Assembly (NCBI GenBank): GCA_009777715.1
Contig: WRLH01000004.1
Coordinates: 1 to 64,000 of the forward strand
Reading direction: 5' to 3'
Source of the DNA: Lachnospiraceae bacterium
GTDB lineage: Bacteria > Bacillota > Clostridia > Lachnospirales > Lachnospiraceae
DNA length: 64,000 nucleotides
Within the stretch, counting starts at the first letter, position 1. The number at the start of each line of letters is the position of its first letter. The translations under genes were made by a program, and so were the position numbers. Below are positions 33,880 through 42,232 of this stretch, piece after piece. Under the pieces are notes generated by a model that was not told the origin of the DNA, searched no databases, and saw nothing but the letters and a program-made list of their open reading frames with translations.

Positions 33880-34965
33880 TCACCAAGCATATAAAATCGT
33901 TTCATGCTCGGTGTTTGTGTAATGCCGATATGCAAATTTGTAATCATCACGCAATTCTTTAATATATAAAGGAATGGAAATGAAATCATCCGCTTTGTGA
34001 TAAACTGATATCGCCAGTTTGGGTTTAAATTGGATTATCGTTTCTTTTGCCCCGACAAGCCCATTTAATTCCGCGCCTTCAATATCCATTTTGATAAAAC
34101 CAACTTCTACTGGTTTTTCCATATTTTTTACTATATTGTCAATTGAAGTAACTTCAATTCTTGTCCCGCCTTTAGCATGAATAGCTGATGCCATGCTAAA
34201 ATTGCTTTCGGCAAAATGTAACACACTATCCTCATTCCATATGCCTTTATTAACTAAAGTAAATTTTTCAATCTTATTTTGCGAAAATTCTTTCATGCAA
34301 TTTTCGTAGTTTCTCCGGTCAGGCTCAAAAGCAATAATTTTATCATATTTTCGATCACACCAATCGATAAAATCAAGAGCATTTCCCAAATCATAACAGC
34401 CGCAATCAATGAAAATGCCTATGTTTTCTCCTGGTTTTTCGAAAAAATCAAAGTATTGCTTTCCAATTGTTGCTATTGCCCTTTTATATAATAAATCAAG
34501 CCAAATATAAGGCCTCTTTATCTTTTGGCATAGTTTTTCGTAAATTGGTTCATAGTAAGCCTTAACGGCAATCAAGACGCAAAAATCTTTATCCTGTTCA
34601 ATAACTGATGACAACGAATATACTGGAAGGCTCATAAAAGTTTCACTATAGCGGGTTTCATCATTATCTATAAATGCAACCGGGGAAAAGCCCGCCTTTT
34701 TAAGGGTAATGAAAGTCATCTTGCCATATTGGCCAGCCCCGAAAATATATATTTTCCGTTCTTCAGGCTTAATCATATCCATTTTTTCCAAATCGGACAG
34801 CCAATTATTAAAACCGAGTATATTCCAAGGCTTATCATCTTGGCTGATTGCGTTAAAAAATTCATCTCCATCATTAGAAACCATCAAATCATGCCTTGCT
34901 TTAAAAATTCTCTTTGATTCCAAATCTAAAAGGCTGTCGTAAATCATCGTTTCTTTAAAACTCAT
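33880..34965 (-). CDS. FkbM-family methyltransferase with N-terminal Rossmann-like module
   Basis: A 361-residue protein. After a helical stretch, residues about 70-155 form the small Rossmann-like module (KIYIFGAGQYGKMTFITL, VAFIDNDETRYSE, VLIAVKAYYEPIYEKL). Residues 170-361 are an FkbM SAM-methyltransferase: FIDCGCYDLGNALDFIDW, IIAFEPDRRNYENC, FIKMDIEGAELNGL and KLAISVYHKADD. FkbM enzymes O-methylate sugars or polyketides. The start at 34965 or 34968 follows a GGGGG tract and overlaps the upstream stop by about 11 bases. A near paralogue lies at 38447. Confidence 0.85.
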   Translation of the reverse strand: MSFKETMIYDSLLDLESKRIFKARHDLMVSNDGDEFFNAISQDDKPWNILGFNNWLSDLEKMDMIKPEERKIYIFGAGQYGKMTFITLKKAGFSPVAFIDNDETRYSETFMSLPVYSLSSVIEQDKDFCVLIAVKAYYEPIYEKLCQKIKRPYIWLDLLYKRAIATIGKQYFDFFEKPGENIGIFIDCGCYDLGNALDFIDWCDRKYDKIIAFEPDRRNYENCMKEFSQNKIEKFTLVNKGIWNEDSVLHFAESNFSMASAIHAKGGTRIEVTSIDNIVKNMEKPVEVGFIKMDIEGAELNGLVGAKETIIQFKPKLAISVYHKADDFISIPLYIKELRDDYKFAYRHYTNTEHETILYAW

Positions 34966-36046
34966 CATTAAACCCCCAAACCAAGCTTTCAACCATATCA
35001 ACATTAAAAACCGGGATTCCCAGTTTCTGCTTCACTTCATTTAATTCCGGAAAAGAATCATCAATAAAAATCGAATCGCTATCCTTAATATAATCTGATT
35101 TTGGCTGCTCGGCAATATGGTAAATCTTCGTGAATAGCTTCGGGGAAATTTGATATTTATCTAGTGAGCAGTAAATATCTTCCTTATGGCGGGTCAAAAG
35201 ATAAATCTTCTTTCCGGCATTTATGGCTTGATAAATGAACATTATCAAAACTGCATTTACTTTTCCTTTTACGATTAAGGTATCATCAAAATCCACATAA
35301 ACATGATTATACATAATACTTAAGCGGTATGTATAACAATCAGAAACTGATAACATGATATCACATAAGTTTTCGATAATCTTAACATCTTTATCAAGCA
35401 AATCAAGGACTGACAAATAAGGAAGATTAATCCCAGTATTACGAACAAGCCCCATTTCCCCTGCTATCAAAGGAAATATTCTGGCCAGCTTTCCGTCTGT
35501 ATTTATTTGAAAATACCAAGCCCCGCGGAAAGTTAAGCATAAATTTATTTTGCTTGCCATGTCAGCTAACTCTTTATCAATTGGCTCTATCTTCCATGTT
35601 GTGCTTCCCAGTTCGTCTAGTGAACAGCTTCGTTTTTTAGCTAGTCTTAAAACCCCATGCCTGTCAGTAAAGCAATCAATCGTAATTTCATGATCTTCCA
35701 TGCCATCTGGTGATAAGCCTAAATCCATCTCAAAACCGTGTCCAGCCAAATGGTTAAAGGTCTTGTCTACCGAGCTACATATCTTAATAGTTTCATATGG
35801 CGAGCTAATAATTCCGGCATTTACTTTATCTTGATTCTTGCTCAAAAATAAACACGCTTCCTCACTTGCCGGATAAATAAAATCAATTCCATTATTTTTA
35901 ATGAACTCATTAAGGTAATTATAATCTTCTAATGATTCCAATCCGCTAGCTAAAGTAAAAAATTGGCGATGCTTTAAGGCATTCACTATTTCCTTGGCCG
36001 CTTTCGTGTCCGCCGGAAAAACCAGAATCTTATTAACCTTATTCAT
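34955..36046 (-). CDS. ATP-grasp-like/HAD-family fusion protein
   Basis: A 363-residue two-domain protein. Residues 1-240 resemble a carbamoyl-phosphate-synthase-type ATP-grasp enzyme: start KILVFPADTKAAKEIVNAL, NNGIDFIYPASEEACLFLS, DKTFNHL, DHEITIDCFTDRHGVLRLAKKRS and WYFQINTDGKLARIFPLIAGEMG. The Gly-rich ATP loop with the conserved Lys expected between DKTF and DHEIT is absent or reduced to about 20 residues. Residues 255-363 form a HAD domain with motif I VYVDFDDTLI, motif II LLTRHK and motif IV FIDDSFPE. A phosphatase role for the HAD part is plausible; the ATP-grasp part may be catalytically dead. Confidence 0.7.
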   Translation of the reverse strand: MNKVNKILVFPADTKAAKEIVNALKHRQFFTLASGLESLEDYNYLNEFIKNNGIDFIYPASEEACLFLSKNQDKVNAGIISSPYETIKICSSVDKTFNHLAGHGFEMDLGLSPDGMEDHEITIDCFTDRHGVLRLAKKRSCSLDELGSTTWKIEPIDKELADMASKINLCLTFRGAWYFQINTDGKLARIFPLIAGEMGLVRNTGINLPYLSVLDLLDKDVKIIENLCDIMLSVSDCYTYRLSIMYNHVYVDFDDTLIVKGKVNAVLIMFIYQAINAGKKIYLLTRHKEDIYCSLDKYQISPKLFTKIYHIAEQPKSDYIKDSDSIFIDDSFPELNEVKQKLGIPVFNVDMVESLVWGFNDEF

Positions 36047-37040
36047 AGTCTTCTTCTGACCCCCATAACTTGATGAAGCGGTTATTTTCTTTTTCTATTT
36101 TGTAATCCTCTAAATGCTTCCGGTAATCATATTCCGGCATATAACCTAAATCAGTTTGCGTTTTCTTAATATCGTGGATAAACTGGCGGGCATCCGGTTT
36201 TTCCGGGCAATAAATCAATTCCGATTTTTTCTCGCCGCAAAAAACGTCCACTATGCCCTTTATTTGCTCTTCTAAAGTCACGCCAACGCCTCTGCCAGTC
36301 TTATATATTCCCCCATCTAATTTAGACTCAATCGCTCTTTCAAAAATCTGGCAGATGTCTTTAACATAAGTTATTTCCTTTGCCCTAAGCGGATTGCCCC
36401 AGATTTCAATTGGTTCTCCCTTGATTGCTTGGTCAATAATTTTGCGGTAGGCAACTGGCTTTTTTATACCGTCAGAATAATAATATTTTTCGGGGTGGTA
36501 AGCATAAACATTTGACAGGCGGAACATGAAACGTTTAATACCATATTGATGATAATAATGCTCGATAAGATTGGCGGCCGCATTTTTGCAGATCGAATGA
36601 ACCGCGTGATCCCCTGTCAGGATAAAGCTCCGGTCAACATCTTCCTGATAATCAGTTCCCGGCCGGGTGTTCATATTCATATGAGTGAAAAGCACTTTTT
36701 CAATGCCCAATTCCCTGCCATATTCTAGGACGTTTAAAGTACCTGTCACGATATTATCAATTTGCTCATAAGGGCTAATGCCACCTAATACCGCTGGCAT
36801 TACCCCGGCAGCATGGACAATTACGCCAATTTTTTGCTGAGGTAATACGGAAAAACCATCTTTATTCTTGATATCAATCGAATAATAAGGAATCTGATAA
36901 TCAGCAAAAAAGCCGTTATCACTCGCCCTCCTGCCGCTTGCAATAACGTCATATCCTTTTTCTTTAAGATGTAATGCCAAATATGCCCCCAATGTTCCGG
37001 TTGCACCTAAGATCAAAATAGGACGGCTATACTTATTCAT
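36039..37040 (-). CDS. NAD-dependent epimerase/dehydratase (extended SDR)
   Basis: A 333-residue extended SDR. The NAD(P) motif is LGATGTLGAYLALHL near residues 10-24, followed by IVHAAGVMPA and the FRLSNVYAYHPEKYY substrate loop. The catalytic Tyr-x3-Lys position reads HAVHSICKNAAANL, with His where Tyr is expected; the strand-end Ser/Thr is in VLFTHMNM. It could be an atypical epimerase or a catalytically altered enzyme. It overlaps the ATP-grasp/HAD gene by 8 bases and follows the formyltransferase gene, so it belongs to the sugar-nucleotide part of the operon. The exact reaction is not predictable. Confidence 0.75.
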   Translation of the reverse strand: MNKYSRPILILGATGTLGAYLALHLKEKGYDVIASGRRASDNGFFADYQIPYYSIDIKNKDGFSVLPQQKIGVIVHAAGVMPAVLGGISPYEQIDNIVTGTLNVLEYGRELGIEKVLFTHMNMNTRPGTDYQEDVDRSFILTGDHAVHSICKNAAANLIEHYYHQYGIKRFMFRLSNVYAYHPEKYYYSDGIKKPVAYRKIIDQAIKGEPIEIWGNPLRAKEITYVKDICQIFERAIESKLDGGIYKTGRGVGVTLEEQIKGIVDVFCGEKKSELIYCPEKPDARQFIHDIKKTQTDLGYMPEYDYRKHLEDYKIEKENNRFIKLWGSEEDYE

Positions 37041-37046
37041 AACACT

Positions 37047-37712
37047 TTACCTCTCTAAATTCGGAACATATGAATCAAGTTCATATTTTGCGTCTTTTAT
37101 ATAAAATCGCTGGTTTTCGGCAAAAACAAAACGCTCCTCTTCGAGCCAGCAAATAATTTGCTTTAACATCGGAACTATCATGTCTAAAACCGAGTCATGC
37201 CCGGCAAACTTCCTTGCCGGCATGATGCTCTGCATAATTATTGTTCCCTCATCAGCTTTTTCATTGATGAAATGGGCTGTATTTCCAAGAAAAATCGCAT
37301 TTTCCTCAAGTGCTTTATCAATAACCTTAAACCCGGAATTTTCATATCCGGCCTTGTACGCCGGAAGCAAAGAGCAATGAAAATTGATTATTTTATTATG
37401 ATATTCACTTAAAATCTTTCCCTGCAATAATAACTCACAACCCAATAAAAAAGCGTAATCACAATTGTATTTATTTAAAAGGCTTAGGAAAGAATCGGAA
37501 ATAAACTCATTTCGTTCTTTCCCGGTTAAGCCTTTCTCGCGCCAGAGGGACCGATATAGCGGTATTTCATAGTCCTTGCAAATCAAGTCAAGTTCTTGTG
37601 TATCGTAATAATCGGTAACAGCAAAGGCGGTGTTTTCTTTAGTTAATATCCTTTCAATAACTGCCTTTCTGAATCTTGTTGATTTTTGCGAAACATAAAT
37701 GCCAAAGCGCAT
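37047..37712 (-). CDS. formyltransferase-family protein (PurN/sugar N-formyltransferase-like)
   Basis: A 221-residue protein with the formyl_trans_N core. The catalytic Asn-His pair is IINFHCSLLPAYKAG near residue 108, and the catalytic Asp lies in GNTAHFINEKADEGTIIMQ near residue 153. Those residues match the N-H-D triad of 10-formyl-tetrahydrofolate-dependent enzymes. The context of a DegT aminotransferase and WbqC in the same operon suggests formylation of an amino sugar rather than purine synthesis. It lacks the extra C-terminal ankyrin or FMT-C domains of larger sugar formyltransferases. AAAGGAG precedes the ATG. Confidence 0.78.
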   Translation of the reverse strand: MRFGIYVSQKSTRFRKAVIERILTKENTAFAVTDYYDTQELDLICKDYEIPLYRSLWREKGLTGKERNEFISDSFLSLLNKYNCDYAFLLGCELLLQGKILSEYHNKIINFHCSLLPAYKAGYENSGFKVIDKALEENAIFLGNTAHFINEKADEGTIIMQSIMPARKFAGHDSVLDMIVPMLKQIICWLEEERFVFAENQRFYIKDAKYELDSYVPNLER

Positions 37713-37726
37713 AAATCTCCTTTATT

Positions 37727-38425
37727 TCATTTAATCAGTTCATATTCCTTAAGGAAACCCGCAATCGTTTCCGGCGAGTTAAACATTAATACATCGATGA
37801 TTGAAAGGTTCGGGACAAAATCATTATTGTACTGTTTATATTTAATTGGATTCGTCTTTAAAAATGAAAGCTTAAGGCCATTTTCATTAAACAAATCCTG
37901 CTCATATAAGCTAATTCCGCCGCCGGGATTGATATAATGGGACGCTTTTTCTTTTTTGCATATATCAATAATGCGTTCCTGGCCTTTTAAGCCATTATTA
38001 TATCCTATCGATGTTGGCACAATGGATGTCGAAATGCCAAGATAATCATTAATTAGGTAAATGCTTGATAATATCAGCTCCACTATTCTTTCATGTTTTT
38101 TATTTACAATCTTTGTTATCATTGGATATATCTGCTCAAAATATGGTGCTTTTTTATAGCTTAAATATATTGATTTAAGAAAGCGTTCCTTATTTTCATC
38201 TTCATTATCCAAAAGAATGTCCTTAATCAGCGTATTCTGGCTTTTATTTTTGATATTGATTGTAAATAAATGCTTTGTCCCATTCACCAAAATGTAATTG
38301 CGGTTAATAAAACCTTTTTTTATATAATTAACCGAGTCTAAAAGAATAAACTTGTCAACCGCATTCATTAGCTGGTAATAACCGATATAAGGAAATAAAT
38401 ATGGCTGCATTATTGCTACTCTCAT
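37727..38425 (-). CDS. WbqC-family protein
   Basis: A 232-residue WbqC-like protein: MRVAIMQPYLFPYIGYYQLM, FILLDSVNYIKKGFINRN, and HYINPGGGISLYEQDLF with LSIIDVLMFNSPETI near the end are all family signatures. WbqC proteins occur in O-antigen and flagellar glycan loci beside amino-sugar genes and are thought to attach acyl or amino-acid groups to amino sugars. The neighbours (DegT aminotransferase 1.1 kb upstream, formyltransferase 15 bases downstream) fit that. AGAGGG lies upstream of the ATG. Length is normal. Confidence 0.88.
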   Translation of the reverse strand: MRVAIMQPYLFPYIGYYQLMNAVDKFILLDSVNYIKKGFINRNYILVNGTKHLFTINIKNKSQNTLIKDILLDNEDENKERFLKSIYLSYKKAPYFEQIYPMITKIVNKKHERIVELILSSIYLINDYLGISTSIVPTSIGYNNGLKGQERIIDICKKEKASHYINPGGGISLYEQDLFNENGLKLSFLKTNPIKYKQYNNDFVPNLSIIDVLMFNSPETIAGFLKEYELIK

Positions 38426-38446
38426 AAAACCCTCTATGGCTACGAA

Positions 38447-39541
38447 TTAAATCGCATAAATAATTGCGTCAGAATGACCGCATTGGTACAAGCGAAAGTA
38501 TAACTGATAATCCGGGACAAGCTGTTTTAAATATTGGGGGATTGTAATTAAGTCAGCCGCCAGATGATAAGCGCAGATTGCCAGCTTCGGCTTATGCTTT
38601 TTAATCGTCTGTTCCGCTCCTTTTAATGCTTTCATCTCTGCCCCTTCGATATCCAGCTTAATAAAAGTGACTTTCTCCCCGGCGCATATATTATCGATTG
38701 TATCAACCAAAACAATGCTGTCCCCATGCTCGGATATGCTGCTTAATACGCTTTCCTTTGCATTAAAATGAAGGGTTGCTTCTTTATCCCAAAGCCCCTT
38801 GTTTATTGTCTTAATACTCGGAAGATTCTCCGCATATGCACATAATTGGGCATAATTCCCCTTATCCGGTTCAAAGGCATAAACTTTGTAATTACTAATA
38901 GAAGCAAGACTTAAACGATTGACAAAATCCCTAATCGTGTCCCCAGTATACGCCCCGCCATCCACAAGCACTTCACCCTCCGACAGCTTAATGATATCCT
39001 CGGCAAAATACATATCTTCATAAACATATGGAACTAAATCATGAAATGACTTAGTTACCAATGAATTAAGCCATAAGATATAACTTTTCTGGGAAAGCTC
39101 GTCCGTAAGCCAATTGTAAGTCTGTAAAAAAGCTTCCCGATTTTCTTCAATAAAATCATAATCAATAATCTCATGGCGATTTAGGATTCTTTGGTAAAGC
39201 GAATAAATATTCTCAACATTCCTTATGTTTTCCAAGGCAGCTTGATTGGCATAGCCGTCTAAATGGCCGACTATTACGCTGAATGATGGATAATTTACGC
39301 ATAATTCATCTAAACTATTTACCTTCATTCCATGGAACTCTTTGTTTAAGACATTTACATCTACAAAGACCCCTTTTAAGCTGACATTACTTTTTTTCAA
39401 AAACGCAACCACCCATTCAGCCAGTTCGCCGCAACCCCAGAGCATAATCGGGTTGGGATCATTACGCATGGCTTCCAATGTACTTTCCGTTACTTCAACG
39501 GCATTTACAGCTTCTTCTTTTTTTACTAGTTTGTCAATCAT
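38447..39541 (-). CDS. FkbM-family methyltransferase with N-terminal Rossmann-like module (second copy)
   Basis: A 364-residue protein with the same architecture as the one at 33880. Residues about 30-115 are the Rossmann-like module (PIMLWGCGELAEWVVAFL, KGVFVDVNVLN, FSVIVGHLDGYANQAALENI). Residues 180-364 are an FkbM methyltransferase (GEVLVDGGAYTGDTIRDFVN, YKVYAFEPDKGNYAQL, VTFIKLDIEGAEMKAL, KLAICAYHLAADLITIPQYL). The last half is clearly alignable with its paralogue. The two may methylate different positions or sugars. GGGG lies 5-9 bases before the ATG, and the gene directly follows the DegT aminotransferase by 7 bases. Confidence 0.85.
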   Translation of the reverse strand: MIDKLVKKEEAVNAVEVTESTLEAMRNDPNPIMLWGCGELAEWVVAFLKKSNVSLKGVFVDVNVLNKEFHGMKVNSLDELCVNYPSFSVIVGHLDGYANQAALENIRNVENIYSLYQRILNRHEIIDYDFIEENREAFLQTYNWLTDELSQKSYILWLNSLVTKSFHDLVPYVYEDMYFAEDIIKLSEGEVLVDGGAYTGDTIRDFVNRLSLASISNYKVYAFEPDKGNYAQLCAYAENLPSIKTINKGLWDKEATLHFNAKESVLSSISEHGDSIVLVDTIDNICAGEKVTFIKLDIEGAEMKALKGAEQTIKKHKPKLAICAYHLAADLITIPQYLKQLVPDYQLYFRLYQCGHSDAIIYAI

Positions 39542-39548
39542 TTCCCCA

Positions 39549-40673
39549 TTACCTTTTTACTTTATTATTTCGAATCAATTCCGCAATCCGGGCTACATCT
39601 TCCAAAGGCAGTTCCGGATAAAGAGGCAAAATTAAAACCCTGTCCGCGCATAATCTGGCCGTATCTAGTTTTAAGCTCATATACTTATTTTTAAAGCAAG
39701 CTTGGTCAGATGTAAGCGGGTAAAAGTACTTCCTTGTATATATGCTATGTGATAAAAGCTCTTGATGGATATCGTTCCTATTCTTTCCATAATTATCTGC
39801 GTCAATCAAAATCGGAAAATAAGCAAAATTTTGCTCGGTATTTTCAAAGGAATCCATTAACTTAATCCCCTCAATGTCGGTTAATAATTCGCGATATTTT
39901 TTGACAAGAACTTTCCGTATTATTCGGTTACTTTCGACATGGGACAAATTACACAACCCCATGATGGCTTGAAACTCATTCATTTTTGCATTTGCACCAA
40001 CTGATACTACCAATTCTTGCGAACGGATGCCGAAATTTTTCAAATCATAAAGCTTGTTTATCAGCGTTTCATCTTTTGTTGCTATTGCACCCCCCTCAAT
40101 GCAATTAAAAACCTTCGTCGCGTGAAAGCTAAAAATAGAAGCATCGCCGAAATTGCCAATGCCAATGCCTTTATATTTTACGCCAAAAGCATGGGCAGCA
40201 TCATAAATGACTTTTAAATCATATTTTCGCGCTATCCGCTCTATTTCCTCAACATTACAGACGTTCCCATAGACATGGACCGGAACAATCGCGACAGTTT
40301 TTTCGGTGATTAACTCCTCTATCTTCGTTTCATCGATTGTATAATCGTCCATTTTTATGTCGCAAAATACAGGTGCTAAGCCATTACGGACGATTGCATG
40401 GGTCGTTGAAATAAAAGTAAACGGAGTTGTAATTACTTCACTTCCTTTGGGGAAATTAAAGGCTTGGATTGTCATTTCTAGGGCCATATGCCCATTGACC
40501 ATCAATGAAAGCTCCGAAACCGCCAAATATTCTTTTAGTTTTTCCTCAAGCTGGGAATGATATCTGCCCATATTCGTAAGAATATGGCTATCCCATAAAG
40601 GGCGGATTGCTTCGGCATATTCCTCAAATGGTGGCATTGCTGCTTTAGTTACATAAATTCTTTCATGAATCAT
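39549..40673 (-). CDS. DegT/DnrJ/EryC1/StrS sugar aminotransferase
   Basis: A 374-residue PLP enzyme of the DegT family that would aminate a nucleotide-linked keto sugar. The PLP-binding Lys is in FSFHATKVFNCIEGGAI near residue 185; other signatures are SLMVNGHMALEMTIQAF, VITTPFTFISTTHAI, VPVHVYGNVCNVEEI and KYREL. N-terminal residues MIHERIYVTKAAMPPFEEY fit the family. AGGTTACCC precedes the ATG. It is the first gene of the left-arm minus-strand glycan operon, with a terminator-like hairpin upstream at 40703-40736. The amino sugar made is unknown. Confidence 0.92.
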   Translation of the reverse strand: MIHERIYVTKAAMPPFEEYAEAIRPLWDSHILTNMGRYHSQLEEKLKEYLAVSELSLMVNGHMALEMTIQAFNFPKGSEVITTPFTFISTTHAIVRNGLAPVFCDIKMDDYTIDETKIEELITEKTVAIVPVHVYGNVCNVEEIERIARKYDLKVIYDAAHAFGVKYKGIGIGNFGDASIFSFHATKVFNCIEGGAIATKDETLINKLYDLKNFGIRSQELVVSVGANAKMNEFQAIMGLCNLSHVESNRIIRKVLVKKYRELLTDIEGIKLMDSFENTEQNFAYFPILIDADNYGKNRNDIHQELLSHSIYTRKYFYPLTSDQACFKNKYMSLKLDTARLCADRVLILPLYPELPLEDVARIAELIRNNKVKR

Positions 40674-40702
40674 GGGTAACCTATCTTTTTTAAAGTTGTT
40701 AA

Positions 40703-40736
40703 AGGGTCTGCCTGCAATATATACCAGACAGACCCT
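40703..40736 (-). terminator. strong hairpin after the Cys-rich exported protein gene
   Basis: AGGGTCTG pairs with CAGACCCT (40703-40710 with 40729-40736), and the stem is extended by CTG/CAG, followed on the minus strand by TTTAAC. It separates the 40778 gene from the DegT operon. Confidence 0.7.
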
Positions 40737-40777
40737 ATTAACATTTACTCAATCAATGATTATTCTTGCACTCTTGC

Positions 40778-42145
40778 TTAGTTTACTACATATGAGCCGA
40801 GATAATCTGTTCCGTCATATGTGAAAGTGATTGTATACTCTGCCCCTGGTCCCCAGCCAGCAAATAGGCCAAACACTTCTACCATTGAATCCCAATAAAT
40901 TTGGATCCAGTTATCGTTAGTAACGCCGAATTGGGTACCGGTTAGTGTAACAGGTGTTCCTGAGCCTAAGGCAATTGTTAAATCACTCACCAATGCCTGG
41001 CTTGTAATCCCACCTGGTGATCCAGTGCTTACAAATTCATTGACACCGACCCATAATACAGGAATATTGTCAAAGTAGTAAACAAATGCTTCTTCAGGGC
41101 AAATACATACTAACTCACCACAATCTAAGCAGCAAGCATCCTGGCAGTCATACGTTCCGCAGTTAGGGCATAGGCACGCTACGCCGTCACAGGTGCAGTC
41201 GCCGCAATATACACAGTCATCACAGCTTGCTTTGCCGCAGTCAGGGCATAATTCAGGTTCAACAACTGTTAAGCCAACTTCTTCATACATGAACTTCGCG
41301 TTTGCTTCAGCTGTAAGATCCTTTTTGTCGCCTGTAAATTCAGCTACATCGAATTTCGCACGGATTGAAATGGATTCTTTCGGTGAATCTCCGGTATAAT
41401 CCATCCAAGTGCCTTTTGTGCCGATTTCACCGATGGCGAAAATCTGAGTTCCGCTGGCGGCATTCTTTGTGGTGTCATCTGTCTGTTCTTTCTCGAATTG
41501 GAAAGCGCCTTGGGTTGATAATGCTTTGTATTTCCAGCTGACAGCATCCAAGATAAAGCTTAATTTTGCTTCGCCATCATCCATAAAGCGGAATGCGCCA
41601 TCTGTCTGGAAATCACTGGCTGTGTCATAGCTGCCTGATGTTGCGAGTGCTTCAATCCCGTCTTTTGAAGCAAAGAACTTGATTTGCAAGTCATTGTTGT
41701 AAGAATCGCCTGACTTTTCATCAAAAGCCCCGGCTGTGACCCAGTTGATCTTTGAATCGCCTTCATTGGTATCAACGGCTGTAATCGTGATATCAAGGGC
41801 AACATCAACGGAGCTTTCACTAATAATAGTAGGAAGCTTTCCGTCCCCGGCTATGCCGTGTTTAAAGGTTACTGTTCCGTTGAAATCGTTGGGGTTGTAG
41901 TATGCGCCCTCTTCAACTTCAAGAATCCCTTTAGGGTCAAGGATAAAGTCAAACATCTTTCCGGTCGGAAGTACGATAACAAGGGCCTTGTCATCAAAGG
42001 TCATATCCCATACGCTACCGCTGCCGGTTACTTCACCGCTATTGGTGATGTTGGTTACGCTTTGTGAAGCCAAGGCTGTAAGGCCAAGTGACAAAGCGAG
42101 TGTCGTGGCAAGAATTATTGCCAGCAATTTTCGGTAATTCCTCAT
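40778..42145 (-). CDS. exported protein with FILDP domain and 16-Cys segment
   Basis: A 455-residue secreted protein. A signal peptide (residues 1-26) starts MRNYRKLLAIILATTLALSL and ends near ALASQS. A beta-rich domain of about 270 residues contains the motif FDFILDPKGILEVEEG near residue 65 and related strands shared with the 49756 protein. Residues about 290-345 hold 16 cysteines in repeated CxxC-like spacing (CPDCG, CVYCGDC, CPNCG, CLDCG), resembling clustered zinc-ribbon knuckles. The last 110 residues are another beta-rich domain. No membrane anchor or sorting motif is seen. The first codons are preceded by AAGGAG and the duplicated leader sequence. Confidence 0.6.
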   Translation of the reverse strand: MRNYRKLLAIILATTLALSLGLTALASQSVTNITNSGEVTGSGSVWDMTFDDKALVIVLPTGKMFDFILDPKGILEVEEGAYYNPNDFNGTVTFKHGIAGDGKLPTIISESSVDVALDITITAVDTNEGDSKINWVTAGAFDEKSGDSYNNDLQIKFFASKDGIEALATSGSYDTASDFQTDGAFRFMDDGEAKLSFILDAVSWKYKALSTQGAFQFEKEQTDDTTKNAASGTQIFAIGEIGTKGTWMDYTGDSPKESISIRAKFDVAEFTGDKKDLTAEANAKFMYEEVGLTVVEPELCPDCGKASCDDCVYCGDCTCDGVACLCPNCGTYDCQDACCLDCGELVCICPEEAFVYYFDNIPVLWVGVNEFVSTGSPGGITSQALVSDLTIALGSGTPVTLTGTQFGVTNDNWIQIYWDSMVEVFGLFAGWGPGAEYTITFTYDGTDYLGSYVVN

Positions 42146-42177
42146 TTTAAGAACTCCTTTTCTTTGATTTTTTGTTT

Positions 42178-42232
42178 GCCAATAGTTACAATTTGTTACT
42201 AAATACTGCGAACATCTTCTAACGACTGATGT
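42178..42232 (-). repeat. leader repeat E, copy 1
   Basis: A 55-base ungapped match (45 of 55 identical by eye) to 44220-44274. This copy lies upstream of the Cys-rich exported-protein gene and covers the last codons of the membrane-anchored protein gene (42219). Confidence 0.75.

Noticed and set aside
40778..42145. RiPP precursor or lanthipeptide
   Set aside because: The Cys-rich part is within a 455-residue secreted protein with a normal signal peptide, and the Cys spacing fits zinc knuckles better.
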